From contig NZ_CP041372.2 of NCBI RefSeq assembly GCF_006965545.2, forward strand, positions 1,798,001 through 1,862,000: a stretch of DNA of 64,000 nt. The letters run 5' to 3'. The DNA comes from Paenalkalicoccus suaedae (GTDB lineage: Bacteria; Bacillota; Bacilli; Bacillales; Salisediminibacteriaceae). Below, piece by piece: positions 44,799-53,320 of this stretch (the first letter of the stretch is position 1; each line of letters starts with the position of its first letter). Below the pieces are notes generated by a model that made no database searches, had not been told where the DNA came from, and worked only from the letters and a program-made list of their open reading frames with translations. The position numbers and the translations under genes are program-made.

Positions 44799-45863
44799 GT
44801 GTATACAAAAATCATAAAGGTATTGATTGTAACAATACTTGTATTGGTGGGATTATTTATGTACGTCTATCTTTCCATGGATTCGTCTTCTGAAACGACG
44901 TGGGAAACGCATGAATCACTAGAGTCCGCTGGATTTAATCCGGCAGCATTAGAGCAGGCTCGTAACTACTATGAATCATTAAATTCGACGGCTGCTATGG
45001 TTATTTATGAAGGCAAAGTGTTGTTCTCATGGGGAGACGTCACGAAGAATACAAATGCCCATTCCGTTCGCAAAAGCTTTATTAGCGCCTTGATCGGCAA
45101 CGAAATAGAGAGAGGGACGTTAAGTTTGGAGCAAACGCTCGAGGATCTTTCCGTCGAGGACGATACACCCCTTACTTCTTTAGAAAAGCGGGCTAATTTG
45201 AGCCACCTGATGACCTCAAGCTCTGGCGTGTACTTGCCAGCAGGAGAAGAGTCGTTTGGTATGAGACTCTCGAGACCTGCACGAGGAAGTAATTTCCCAG
45301 GACAGCACTACTATTATAATAATTGGGATTTTAATGTATTAGGCACGATTTATAATCAGCAAACCGAGAGAGATGTGTTTGAGGATTTTTACGAAAACAT
45401 AGCCGTTCCTTTAGGAATGGAGGATTTTAGTTTATCCAATACGTATTATAAACATGAGGACCGTCGCTCTAGGCACCCTTCTTACTTATTCCGTATGTCG
45501 GCGAGGGATATGGCACGCTTCGGACAATTGTACCTTCAAGAAGGGGAGTGGGAAGGAGAACAGCTTGTTTCGAAAGAATGGATCAAAGAGAGCACCTCGG
45601 CTCAAAAAACCGTCCCCTCTAATTCCGTGTTTGACTACGGGTATTTATGGTGGGTCTCGACAACACCACCATATAGTGATTTAGGCTTATACTCGGCAGT
45701 AGGCAGGTATGGACAATCAATCGACATTGTTCCAGAGCTTGATTTAGTGTTTGTACACCGAGTTGACTCCACTACTTTGACACATCAATTCACGCGCTCC
45801 AGCGTAAACGAACTGCAGCGACTACAGCTGTTGCAGTTAATATTAGATGCCAGAAGATCCTAA
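44799..45863 (+). CDS. Membrane-anchored serine hydrolase (beta-lactamase/class C-like)
   Basis: About 354 residues. An N-terminal hydrophobic segment (IIKVLIVTILVLVGLFMYVY) anchors the enzyme outside the membrane. The SxxK nucleophile is in HSVRKSFIS, the YxN-type motif is in YYYNNWDFN, and a late GRYGQSIDIV replaces the KTG triad element. It belongs to the penicillin-binding/esterase family of YbbE type; likely substrates are peptidoglycan peptides or esters, not proven. GTG 44799 has AGAGGA eight bases before it; ATG 44790 would give three more residues but no spacing. Confidence 0.78.
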   Translation: MYTKIIKVLIVTILVLVGLFMYVYLSMDSSSETTWETHESLESAGFNPAALEQARNYYESLNSTAAMVIYEGKVLFSWGDVTKNTNAHSVRKSFISALIGNEIERGTLSLEQTLEDLSVEDDTPLTSLEKRANLSHLMTSSSGVYLPAGEESFGMRLSRPARGSNFPGQHYYYNNWDFNVLGTIYNQQTERDVFEDFYENIAVPLGMEDFSLSNTYYKHEDRRSRHPSYLFRMSARDMARFGQLYLQEGEWEGEQLVSKEWIKESTSAQKTVPSNSVFDYGYLWWVSTTPPYSDLGLYSAVGRYGQSIDIVPELDLVFVHRVDSTTLTHQFTRSSVNELQRLQLLQLILDARRS

Positions 45864-45870
45864 TAACAGG

Positions 45871-45909
45871 CAGGAACTGACCAGGAGAGAGGTTGGTTCC
45901 TGTTTTTTT
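45871..45909 (+). terminator. Terminator of the serine hydrolase gene
   Basis: CAGGAAC (45871-45877) and GTTCCTG (45896-45902) with an extended imperfect stem, followed by T7. Confidence 0.85.
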
Positions 45910-45946
45910 GGTTGGGGAAGGGGCTTCGATGTTTTTTTGTCGGATA

Positions 45947-46046
45947 CGCGATTAAGGTGGAAATTCACGCAATTCAGGAGGGTATTCGCGCAATCAGCAC
46001 CGAAATATGCGCAGACAGAGACGAAATTCGCGCAATCAACAAAGTT
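45947..46046. repeat. 21-bp periodic array B (CGCRAT core)
   Basis: The core CGCRAT or CGCAGA starts at 45947, 45968, 45989, 46010 and 46031, always 21 bases apart, inside related AT-rich units (ATTCGCGCAATC...). A frame through it reads as heptads (IRAISTE, ICADRDE, IRAINKV) but starts without a good ribosome binding site, so it is taken as non-coding. Confidence 0.7.
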
Positions 46047-46089
46047 TCACTATTAATACCAGTCAATACCCTCTATAAACCCCACAACA

Positions 46090-46116
46090 AAGCCCCCCGC
46101 ACCAAGCGAGGGGCTC
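46090..46116 (-). terminator. Probable terminator of the acyltransferase gene
   Basis: AGCCCCTCGC, loop TTGGT, GCGGGGGGCT on the minus strand, with a weak T-rich tail, 22 bases after the stop. Confidence 0.6.
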
Positions 46117-46137
46117 ACATTTACCTTTTTACAACTA

Positions 46138-47205
46138 TCAAACCGAACTCGCCGGAGGTTTATACGGCGCTCCTATCTTACCGATTACAATATGACCATA
46201 AGGGATTTTATTTAATACATAGACAGTTCCGATTGATAACAGTGTACTAAACACAAAAAGAATCATAATATAAGCTACACCTAACGGGATCGGGTACAAA
46301 CTATAGATGAAGTCGATTGCGAATATATAGAAGTAATGTAATAAATAAATGCCGAATGAGTACCTGCTAATAAATGCAAAAAAGGTAGGTAGTCCCTTCA
46401 TTTGAGAGGTCAAATAAAAGAGAAAGAAGCTACATGCAATGGTGTGAATCAAAATATCAATGCGTTTTGAGCTATGAATCGAGAGAATGCCAGAGTGATA
46501 AACAAATAGTAAAATAAAGCTCGTTACAAGCGGTCCTACAATAATCCAGTACCGATATTTAAGTAAAAACGTCATAAATGATTCATAGTAAAGACCGGCG
46601 TAATATCCTACTGCAAAATAGAAAACCCAACCAAACATGGGGACCCAATAAAATCGTTCCCATAAAAACATCGTCGCTGAATTTTCGATAGGAGGAGTAG
46701 TGAAGTTAAAAATAAATAAATAGATCGCGTTAATAATAAAGGCGATTGTAATAACTGGGAATGGACGCCATTTTTTTAAATATGAGTGGAAGTAATAGTG
46801 AAACAGATAAAACTGAAAGATAATGAGAATAAAATAGCCGTGATAGTCGCCTAATAGAAGGTTCATAGCAACAGTCTCCGCCCAGACGGAAGCGCCTGAT
46901 AATAGAAATGGGAGCGAATAAAACACGCCCATGACGAAAAACGGGATCAGGATAAATTTTGTCCGCTTACTCAAAAAATAGGTTGGAAGCGGTTTGTTCC
47001 GATAGGAATAGGAGATTAAAAACTCCGAAATGAAGATAAACATCGGTGTCCCGTAATAGAGAAGCATTTGTAGCGAATCAAAAAAGATCGCAAACACTTC
47101 GCCCATAGCAATAATGGGAATCGTTTGTAGCGCTATATGAATACTGTGCAAAAAGACGATGCTCAAGCACCCAATACTTCGTAGCACAAAAATTTCTTTA
47201 ATCAT
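46138..47205 (-). CDS. Acyltransferase-3 family membrane protein
   Basis: The 355-residue protein has about ten helices. It shows family features: IGCLSIVFLHSIHIAL (R/S..A...V...H catalytic-type His), FFDSLQMLLYYGTPMFIFIS EFL, and SRYSFGIYLLHYFYIF near the end. Such proteins O-acetylate or succinylate cell-wall polymers and surface sugars (OatA/IcaC group). No secreted SGNH domain is attached. AGGAGG precedes ATG 47205. The target polymer cannot be told from context. Confidence 0.85.
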   Translation of the reverse strand: MIKEIFVLRSIGCLSIVFLHSIHIALQTIPIIAMGEVFAIFFDSLQMLLYYGTPMFIFISEFLISYSYRNKPLPTYFLSKRTKFILIPFFVMGVFYSLPFLLSGASVWAETVAMNLLLGDYHGYFILIIFQFYLFHYYFHSYLKKWRPFPVITIAFIINAIYLFIFNFTTPPIENSATMFLWERFYWVPMFGWVFYFAVGYYAGLYYESFMTFLLKYRYWIIVGPLVTSFILLFVYHSGILSIHSSKRIDILIHTIACSFFLFYLTSQMKGLPTFFAFISRYSFGIYLLHYFYIFAIDFIYSLYPIPLGVAYIMILFVFSTLLSIGTVYVLNKIPYGHIVIGKIGAPYKPPASSV

Positions 47206-47353
47206 ATAATCCTCCTTGCTCTCTTAACACTATTCATTAGACTACCATAATTTTACGATCGTGACGATATCCTTTAGTACGCTAAACCTGTTATTTTTGA
47301 TCGGATGTGGTAGGATATACGTTGCTTTGATATTTTTAGAGAGAAGGGTTTTT

Positions 47354-48268
47354 GTGAACAAATCAGTTACGTATATAATCTTACTAGGAGTCATGGTCAT
47401 TTGGGGCTTAAACGTCGTCGCAGTAAAATACTTAGTGGAGGCCTTCCCACCAGTAATGATGCAAGGTCTTCGCATCGGACTCGCAGGCGTCGTGACCATT
47501 ACACTCCTTTTCTTCTTAAAAGATTTACGAGCGATGACAAAGCGAGAATGGGGCTACACGCTACTCGCTGCCATGCTCGGACAGGTCGCGCATCACTCCT
47601 TACTTGCGATCGGACTTGTCAACACAACCGCAGGCAATGCCTCGCTCATACTCGGACTCATACCTCTTACAACAGCTATATTAACCATGATCTTTCTTGG
47701 TGAAATTGTGACGAGACTGCGTTTTTTAGGAATCGCTTTAGGATTTATAGGTGTTTTATTTATCGTACTTAGTCCGGAAGAAGGGACAGCTAGTGTATCA
47801 TCAGGTGACTTGCTCGTTCTCTTATCGATGATCGCCCAAGCATTCTCTTTTATCGTCATACGCAAAATTACCGTGACATTATCATCTAGGCAGATGACGG
47901 CAGTTATGCTGTTAGTTGGTTCGGTAAGTCTTATTTTGATTAGTTTAGTTTTAGAGCCTGCAAGCGCCTCTGCAATGACTAGCCCTAGCATAACGGTTTG
48001 GATTGTTTTTCTAACGTCTGCTATTTTTGCAACGGGACTTGGACATCTCGTCTATAATGGAGCGATCCAAAAAATTGGCGCGGGTCAAACAGCTGTATTT
48101 AATAATTTCGTGCCCTTTTTCGCGCTAATTGGCTCTTATTATTTTCTCGGCGAGCAGATTTTTGTGTCTCAGCTAATTGGATTTGTCTTTATCGTATTGG
48201 GGGTTCTGCTTGGAACGGGTTATATAGAAGCAAGATTTTTGGCGAGAAGACAAAAAAGACAGGTATAG
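47354..48268 (+). CDS. EamA/DMT-family permease
   Basis: Drug/metabolite-type exporter of 304 residues with ten helices in two EamA repeats. The first repeat opens YIILLGVMVIWGLNVVAVKY, and the second runs from VSSGDLLVLLSMIAQAFSFI to VFNNFVPFFALIGSYYFLGE. The frame opens at 47261, but GTG 47354 with AGAGAAGG at 47339-47346 gives a normal N-terminus. It is transcribed alone and ends in a terminator. Substrate unknown; relatives export amino acids or metabolites. Confidence 0.85.
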   Translation: MNKSVTYIILLGVMVIWGLNVVAVKYLVEAFPPVMMQGLRIGLAGVVTITLLFFLKDLRAMTKREWGYTLLAAMLGQVAHHSLLAIGLVNTTAGNASLILGLIPLTTAILTMIFLGEIVTRLRFLGIALGFIGVLFIVLSPEEGTASVSSGDLLVLLSMIAQAFSFIVIRKITVTLSSRQMTAVMLLVGSVSLILISLVLEPASASAMTSPSITVWIVFLTSAIFATGLGHLVYNGAIQKIGAGQTAVFNNFVPFFALIGSYYFLGEQIFVSQLIGFVFIVLGVLLGTGYIEARFLARRQKRQV

Positions 48269-48282
48269 ATATAGAAGAAGAG

Positions 48283-48319
48283 GCTAGGGCACATGTAGAT
48301 CATGGGTCCTAGCTTTTTT
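48283..48319 (+). terminator. Terminator of the DMT permease gene
   Basis: GCTAGG...CATG and CATG...CCTAGC arms (48283-48313) followed by T6. Confidence 0.85.
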
Positions 48320-48345
48320 ATGTTGGGTGAACGTATTTTGAATGA

Positions 48346-48562
48346 ACGAACTTTATTAGAGCTTCGATTAATCGGAATAGGGTTGAAATAAACCGGAACA
48401 GAGCTTCGATTAACCGAATTGGTGCTGTAATAAACTGGAACAGAGCTCCGATTAACCGAATTGGTGCTGTAATAAACTGGAACAGAGCTCCGATTAACCG
48501 GATTAAGGCTCCAATAAACCGGAATCGACCTTCAATTAACCATTTGCGCTCTCATTAACCAA
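48346..48562. repeat. 21-bp periodic array C (ATTAACCG / ATAAACYG core)
   Basis: Related cores begin at 48367, 48388, 48409, 48430, 48451, 48472, 48493, 48514 and 48535, exactly 21 bases apart, with a tenth at 48554 (19 apart). Two alternating unit types make a 42-bp higher-order repeat, copied almost exactly at about 48420-48490. All frames contain stops. The array lies between the DMT terminator and the amtB control region. Confidence 0.85.
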
Positions 48563-48745
48563 CCCTTATCTACACGTTTCCGCTGCGATTCATCAATGTC
48601 CTTCTGTAAAAGATAATCATCCACTCAATAAAGACAAATCATATAAAAAATATTCTGTTAATTTTAGCTCCTTCAAGTAAACGCTTCCACTCAACTGCCA
48701 CAATAATTACAGGATTTCACACAGTTTGGGACCTTTTGAATAGTC

Positions 48746-48796
48746 TGTTAAATTATCTGACAAATCGATTGTGTCAGAATTTTCAGCATGTATACT
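48746..48796 (+). promoter_or_regulatory. TnrA/GlnR box and promoter of the amtB operon
   Basis: TGTTAAATTATCTGACA (48746-48762) matches TGTNAN7TNACA exactly. TTGTGT (48769-48774) and TATACT (48791-48796), 16 bases apart, form the promoter. With a start near 48803 the box is centred about 49 bases upstream, the position from which TnrA activates nrgAB in B. subtilis. Expect induction under nitrogen limitation. Confidence 0.85.
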
Positions 48797-48858
48797 TGGG
48801 TTCATAGCTGATTGGCACATTTGCTAACAGAAAAAAATTCAAGAGGAGTGACGTAGGA

Positions 48859-50142
48859 ATGGAAGCAATCGCATTAATGGATAATTTATGGGTTATCATC
48901 GCATTTGCTCTAGTATTGCTGATGCAAGGAGGATTCATTCTTCTTGAAGCAGGATCTACACGAATGAAGAATGCCGGGCATATCGCCGGTAAAACGATTT
49001 TCACGGTGGCTATTGCCTCATTAGTATTCTGGGCAGTAGGGTATGGGTTTATTTATGGGGAAGGCAACGCATTTATTGGTTTATCTAATTTCTTCTATGG
49101 TGACTTTTCTTTTGAAGGAGAAGGCTTGGCAGGTTCGGTAGACTTCATTTTCCAACTTGCATTTGCTGCAATTGCATTAACAATTGCCTTCGGTGGTTTT
49201 GCAGAACGAGCTAAGCTATCCGCTTATGTTATCTTCGCTGTACTATTTTCAGCACTTATTTATCCGGTAGTAGCACATTGGGTATGGGGAGGCGGCTGGT
49301 TAGCAGGCTTAGGAAAGCAAGACTTCGCAGGTTCTACAGTAGTTCACTTAACAGGTGCAATGGCTGCATTAGCTGCAACAATTGTATTAAAGCCTCGTAT
49401 TGGTAAATTTAATGCAGATGGAACGTCAAACGACTTAGCTGGACATAACCAAGTATACACGGCTTTAGGTGTTCTAGTTCTTTGGGTAGGTTGGTTTGGA
49501 TTCAACGGTGGTTCTACATTTGGAGTAGACGGAGCATTCTTCGGCTACGTAGCACTTACTACTCAGTTAGCAGCAGCAGCGGGTGCGATTGCAGCCATGC
49601 TTATCGTATCAGCAATGACGGGACGTAACGATATTCCAACGATGTTAAACGGTGCGTTAGCGGGTCTTGTAGCTATCACTGCATCTACAGCATTTGTAGC
49701 GCCATGGGCGGCTGTTATCATCGGTCTAATCGGTGGACTTATCGTACACTTTGCAATGGTTATGTTTGACAAAGCAAAAATTGATGATCCAATTTTCGCT
49801 TTATCTGTTCACGGTGTAGCAGGCGTTTGGGGTACACTTTCAACAGGATTCTTTGCTACACCAGCACTTGCTGAAATGAACGGTGGTCAGGCTGGATTAT
49901 TCTACGGTGGTGGTCTATCACAGCTAGGAGTTCAATTAACTGGGGTTACCGTATCTGGACTTTACGCATTTGCAGTAGCATTCATTATCTTAAAAGTAAT
50001 GGACAAAGTAATGTCAGGTGGTATCCGAGTATCTGAAGAAGAAGAGCTATTAGGTCTTGATATGAGTGAGCACGGAAGCTATGGCTACCCAGAAAACATG
50101 GCACAGCCAGAGCCAGCTAAAACAGAAAAGCCGAGTGCCTAA
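48859..50142 (+). CDS. amtB: Ammonium transporter AmtB/NrgA
   Basis: Membrane ammonia/ammonium channel of 427 residues with 11 helices. It shows LLMQGGFILLEAGSTRMKN at the first helices, the twin pore histidines in VVHLTGAMAAL and SVHGVAGVWGTL, and FGFNGGSTF. The cytoplasmic tail (GIRVSEEEELLGLDMSEHG) carries the stretch that PII proteins contact in relatives. AAGAGGAG precedes ATG 48859. Unusually for the family, no glnK/nrgB PII gene follows; a nucleotidyltransferase gene starts three bases after the stop. Confidence 0.95.
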   Translation: MEAIALMDNLWVIIAFALVLLMQGGFILLEAGSTRMKNAGHIAGKTIFTVAIASLVFWAVGYGFIYGEGNAFIGLSNFFYGDFSFEGEGLAGSVDFIFQLAFAAIALTIAFGGFAERAKLSAYVIFAVLFSALIYPVVAHWVWGGGWLAGLGKQDFAGSTVVHLTGAMAALAATIVLKPRIGKFNADGTSNDLAGHNQVYTALGVLVLWVGWFGFNGGSTFGVDGAFFGYVALTTQLAAAAGAIAAMLIVSAMTGRNDIPTMLNGALAGLVAITASTAFVAPWAAVIIGLIGGLIVHFAMVMFDKAKIDDPIFALSVHGVAGVWGTLSTGFFATPALAEMNGGQAGLFYGGGLSQLGVQLTGVTVSGLYAFAVAFIILKVMDKVMSGGIRVSEEEELLGLDMSEHGSYGYPENMAQPEPAKTEKPSA

Positions 50143-50144
50143 CA

Positions 50145-51113
50145 ATGTCTACTTTACAGGATCCGACGCATATTCCAACATACGATGAAATACGTGACGA
50201 GCTTGTAAATGAACGACAGACGATCAAGTCGCCGCAGGAGTTAAACGAGTTACACGACGACGTGATGAAAAAGATTGTACGCACGGCACAATATCGAACG
50301 GAGAGCGAGCATGGTCCAGCACCTGCTCGCTTTACGTTCCTTTTGCTAGGTAGTGCCGGTCGTCACGAGCAATCTTACTTTAGTGATCAGGACCACGCAC
50401 TTGTTCACTATGGATCGGATAAAGAGACATCGTTTTTTTTACAGTTGGGGGAAGAAATTGTAGAAGGTATGGAGTACTGCGGGTACGAGAGGTGTGACGG
50501 CAAAGTAATGGCCAGTGAGGCGAGATGGTGTAAAAGTGAGGCTGCATGGCGTAAACAAATAGAAGACTATGCAAACGATGCAAGCTTTGATTCCATACGT
50601 TACTTACTCATACTAGCGGATTCTAGAGACTTACACGGGGATCCTTGTCCATTAAAAGAGCACCTCTTATCCATTGCTCGCTTTAGGAAAGAAATTAGAA
50701 GGCGTTTTGTCTCCAATATACAATTTAAACGACGGATGACGACGCTTTTTGGACAGCTTTTAACGGATCAGCACGGATACATTAACGTAAAAGAGGAGCT
50801 ACTCTTTCCATATGTAAATGCAATACGAGTCGCTTCGATCATCGAAGGGATTAAAGAGGCAAGTACATTGGAACGGATGCAAAAGCTGCGAGAAAAAGTA
50901 CCGAAGCTAGCAGGCTTTGAAGGAGCCTTTAAAGAAGCACTTCAGTTTAGACATGATCATACGTCTCACGTGCAAAGCTATGAGGATGTGCATCATATTA
51001 GGCGAAATGACCTATCTCGAGATGAGCAAAAAAAGCTGAAGCATCTCATGCTAGAAGGACGCAGTTGTGTCAAGGCTACTACAAGCTATTATCAGGAGGG
51101 TAAAAAGGAATGA
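50145..51113 (+). CDS. DUF294 nucleotidyltransferase-like protein
   Basis: The 322-residue protein carries the polymerase-beta-type nucleotidyltransferase motif LLLGSAGRHEQSYFSDQDHA (G-S....R.E....DQD). Behind it is the helical DUF294 C-terminal domain (KEELLFPYVNAIRVASIIEG, EALQFRHDHTSHVQ). This architecture is shared with the nucleotidyltransferase part of GlnD/GlnE and with CBS-DUF294 proteins, but CBS domains are absent. It starts three bases after amtB and overlaps the exonuclease gene by four bases. A role in covalent control of a nitrogen protein is inferred from context only. Confidence 0.82.
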   Translation: MSTLQDPTHIPTYDEIRDELVNERQTIKSPQELNELHDDVMKKIVRTAQYRTESEHGPAPARFTFLLLGSAGRHEQSYFSDQDHALVHYGSDKETSFFLQLGEEIVEGMEYCGYERCDGKVMASEARWCKSEAAWRKQIEDYANDASFDSIRYLLILADSRDLHGDPCPLKEHLLSIARFRKEIRRRFVSNIQFKRRMTTLFGQLLTDQHGYINVKEELLFPYVNAIRVASIIEGIKEASTLERMQKLREKVPKLAGFEGAFKEALQFRHDHTSHVQSYEDVHHIRRNDLSRDEQKKLKHLMLEGRSCVKATTSYYQEGKKE

Positions 51114-51826
51114 ATGCGATGGATCGCTTTATGAGACAGCTTACGGGATTTGTACAACCAAATAGCTATAAATCTAAAGAGCGGGATCCAGCTAAAATTG
51201 CTTACGCCAGGAGACTTCAAAAAGCCTCTCGTAAGCAAGCGCATTTGGAGATGCCCTTCGATCAGCTCCCTACCGTTATTTTTGATTTAGAAACAACGGG
51301 GTTTCATCCTACAAAGGGTGATACGATTTTGTCTATAGGAGCAAAAAAGCTAGTTGGACAGGAAGAAGTGGGAGAGTTTTATTCCCTTGTTTATCATGAA
51401 GAGGACCCGCCGGCTCACATACAAGAGCTGACGGGTCTTACCCTTACAGATTTAAAAGAAGCTCCAACGATGGATGAAGTGCTTCCTCAGTTTTTCGAGT
51501 TTATTCACGAACATACGCTAGTTGCTCACCATGCGATGCATGAGAAAAAGTTTATGGAGCATGTCACGTGGAATTTATACAAGTCCTCGTTTGACTATCG
51601 CTTACTTGATACAAGCTTTTTAACAAAGCTTATCCCTGAGATGAAGTCTCTGCACTCATTGGAAGAATGCTGCTCCTATTTTGACATTGACTTTAACGAA
51701 CGTCACCATGCTCTAGCAGATGCTACCGTTACAGCTGAGCTGTGGAATCAGAGCATAGAAAAAGTGAAATCTCTTGGCTATCACACACTTCGTGATGTAT
51801 ATACGTACATTGCACGTACAAGATAA
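51110..51826 (+). CDS. DnaQ/PolC-type 3'-5' exonuclease
   Basis: DEDDh exonuclease of 238 residues: Exo I VIFDLETTGFHPTKGD, Exo II VAHHAMHEKKFM, Exo III HHALADATVTAELW with the catalytic His. The N-terminal 45 residues are basic. DUF294 nucleotidyltransferase and DnaQ genes are often neighbours in other bacteria, usually beside a cation/acetate symporter; here the transporter is AmtB. ATG 51110 overlaps the previous stop (ATGA). It converges on the HAD gene with four bases between and no visible terminator. Confidence 0.85.
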   Translation: MNAMDRFMRQLTGFVQPNSYKSKERDPAKIAYARRLQKASRKQAHLEMPFDQLPTVIFDLETTGFHPTKGDTILSIGAKKLVGQEEVGEFYSLVYHEEDPPAHIQELTGLTLTDLKEAPTMDEVLPQFFEFIHEHTLVAHHAMHEKKFMEHVTWNLYKSSFDYRLLDTSFLTKLIPEMKSLHSLEECCSYFDIDFNERHHALADATVTAELWNQSIEKVKSLGYHTLRDVYTYIARTR

Positions 51827-51830
51827 AAAC

Positions 51831-52478
51831 TTACAGGGCCTCTTTTTTACGAAGTTTGTGATAGATGTCCTCAAAAGACGATACTTCTGTAAAAGGTACG
51901 CCTTTCTCAGAGAGGATTGGTACTAACTTATCACGAGCAAACGCATCGGTCACAATTTCTGACGGGTGTGAGTCTGGCTCACTGTCACCAAAATAATACG
52001 TTCTGCTATAGTTGGATTGAATGTCTTTTACTACTTTTTTCTTATCGATCCCGTAGCGATCGGAAAAGTAAGGTCCTTGCTCATCAATCTGAAACGTTAA
52101 CGTGTCGTTAATGACAGCGGAGTCATTCGCGTAAAGCTTTGTGTATGGAATATCGTGATAGGTGAGGAAGTGCTTAATATAAAAATCCGCTCCCGCACTA
52201 ACCACATAGAGGTCCACATTTGCGTTCGCTAATTTGTTAGCGAACGTTTTAAATGTCTGATCAAAAGGGATTGTCTCCGCGTAGTCACGTAGCTTTGACT
52301 CAGACATGGGAGCTTGGTTAAAAACATGCTGTAAAAAATCGCGATCTTTGTATTTACCTGCTTGCCAAGCCTCGTATTCTTCTTTCCCATTCGCATAAAA
52401 ATCATCAATCATCATCCAATAAAAATCCTTTGATGAGATTGTTCCGTCAAAATCGGTTATAAACGCCCAATCTGCCAT
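51831..52478 (-). CDS. HAD phosphatase, MtnX-like
   Basis: The 215-residue HAD-IB phosphatase has nucleophile motif FITDFDGTISSKD, motif II LYVVSAGADFYI and motif IV YYFGDSEPDSHPSEIV. The closest pattern is MtnX-type (2-hydroxy-3-keto-5-methylthiopentenyl-1-phosphate phosphatase) proteins, but no other methionine-salvage gene is nearby, so the substrate is open. GGAGAGGA precedes the ATG. Confidence 0.75.
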   Translation of the reverse strand: MADWAFITDFDGTISSKDFYWMMIDDFYANGKEEYEAWQAGKYKDRDFLQHVFNQAPMSESKLRDYAETIPFDQTFKTFANKLANANVDLYVVSAGADFYIKHFLTYHDIPYTKLYANDSAVINDTLTFQIDEQGPYFSDRYGIDKKKVVKDIQSNYSRTYYFGDSEPDSHPSEIVTDAFARDKLVPILSEKGVPFTEVSSFEDIYHKLRKKEAL

Positions 52479-52573
52479 TCTATCCTCTCCTTTGCGCTCT
52501 CATTATACATATTATTCGGAATAGTTGCACGAGCTATCTATTATCTATATGGTGGAAGAAAGGAGTGATTAGC

Positions 52574-53236
52574 ATGCAAAAAATCGTTGTCATTACAGGA
52601 GCACGTGGAATAGCGGCTGACGTTATTGAGAGAATGATTAAAAAAGAGTACAAAGTAATTGCCATCACAAAAACAGATGCAGCATCAATCCCTAGCAGTT
52701 GCAGTAGATATGTGGCTGATATTACGGATGAAGCAAAAGTAAAAGAGGTTCTCCATCAGATTGACCAAGAATTCGGAAGAATTGATGCGCTCATTAACAA
52801 CGCTGGTGTCGGGCATTGGAAAACGGTTGAAGATATGACGAGCGAAGAATTTGATGATCAGATGCAGACAAATGTGAAGGGCGTCTTTTTAATGAGTAAA
52901 TACGCCATTCCATTATTACGTAAGTCGAGTCAAGGACATATCATTCATGTTGCTTCAGATCTATCCTATACGTCACGACCTAAGGCAAGTGCTTATTGTG
53001 CGAGCAAATGGGCGCTACTAGGTTTTGCAGGGTCATTAAAACTAGAGCTCGCTGAAGATGGTATTGCCGTATCGACAGTTGCTCCAGGACTCGTGCAAAC
53101 AGACTTTGGTGGGGTACCTAAAGAGAAAAAGGAGCATGGTCTATTACCAGAAGAGGTTGGTGCTTATATTGACCTATTAGTGGAAGCGAATGGAACATCC
53201 CAAGAGATAATTATCCGTCCTAAACCGCTTACATAA
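52574..53236 (+). CDS. Short-chain dehydrogenase/reductase
   Basis: A 220-residue SDR with the NAD(P)-binding VVITGARGIAADVIERMI (a variant TGxxxGI loop), ALINNAGVGHWKTV, and the catalytic pair in SAYCASKWALLGF (Y and K). ATG 52574 has AGGAG at 52561-52565; the frame starts nine bases earlier at a GTG. Substrate unknown. It stands alone before ilvA. Confidence 0.82.
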   Translation: MQKIVVITGARGIAADVIERMIKKEYKVIAITKTDAASIPSSCSRYVADITDEAKVKEVLHQIDQEFGRIDALINNAGVGHWKTVEDMTSEEFDDQMQTNVKGVFLMSKYAIPLLRKSSQGHIIHVASDLSYTSRPKASAYCASKWALLGFAGSLKLELAEDGIAVSTVAPGLVQTDFGGVPKEKKEHGLLPEEVGAYIDLLVEANGTSQEIIIRPKPLT

Positions 53237-53320
53237 TAAAAAGCGTCTAGTTTCTGTTCCGAAAGCCATAAGGATGTGTTAAGATAAGTTTTAATATTTT
53301 GAATATAAAGGAGCATGATT

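Noticed and set aside
45912-46250. 112-codon open frame with IRAISTE-like heptads
   Set aside because: It begins within a terminator tail, crosses array B, a second terminator and the antisense 3' end of the acyltransferase gene; no ribosome binding site fits.
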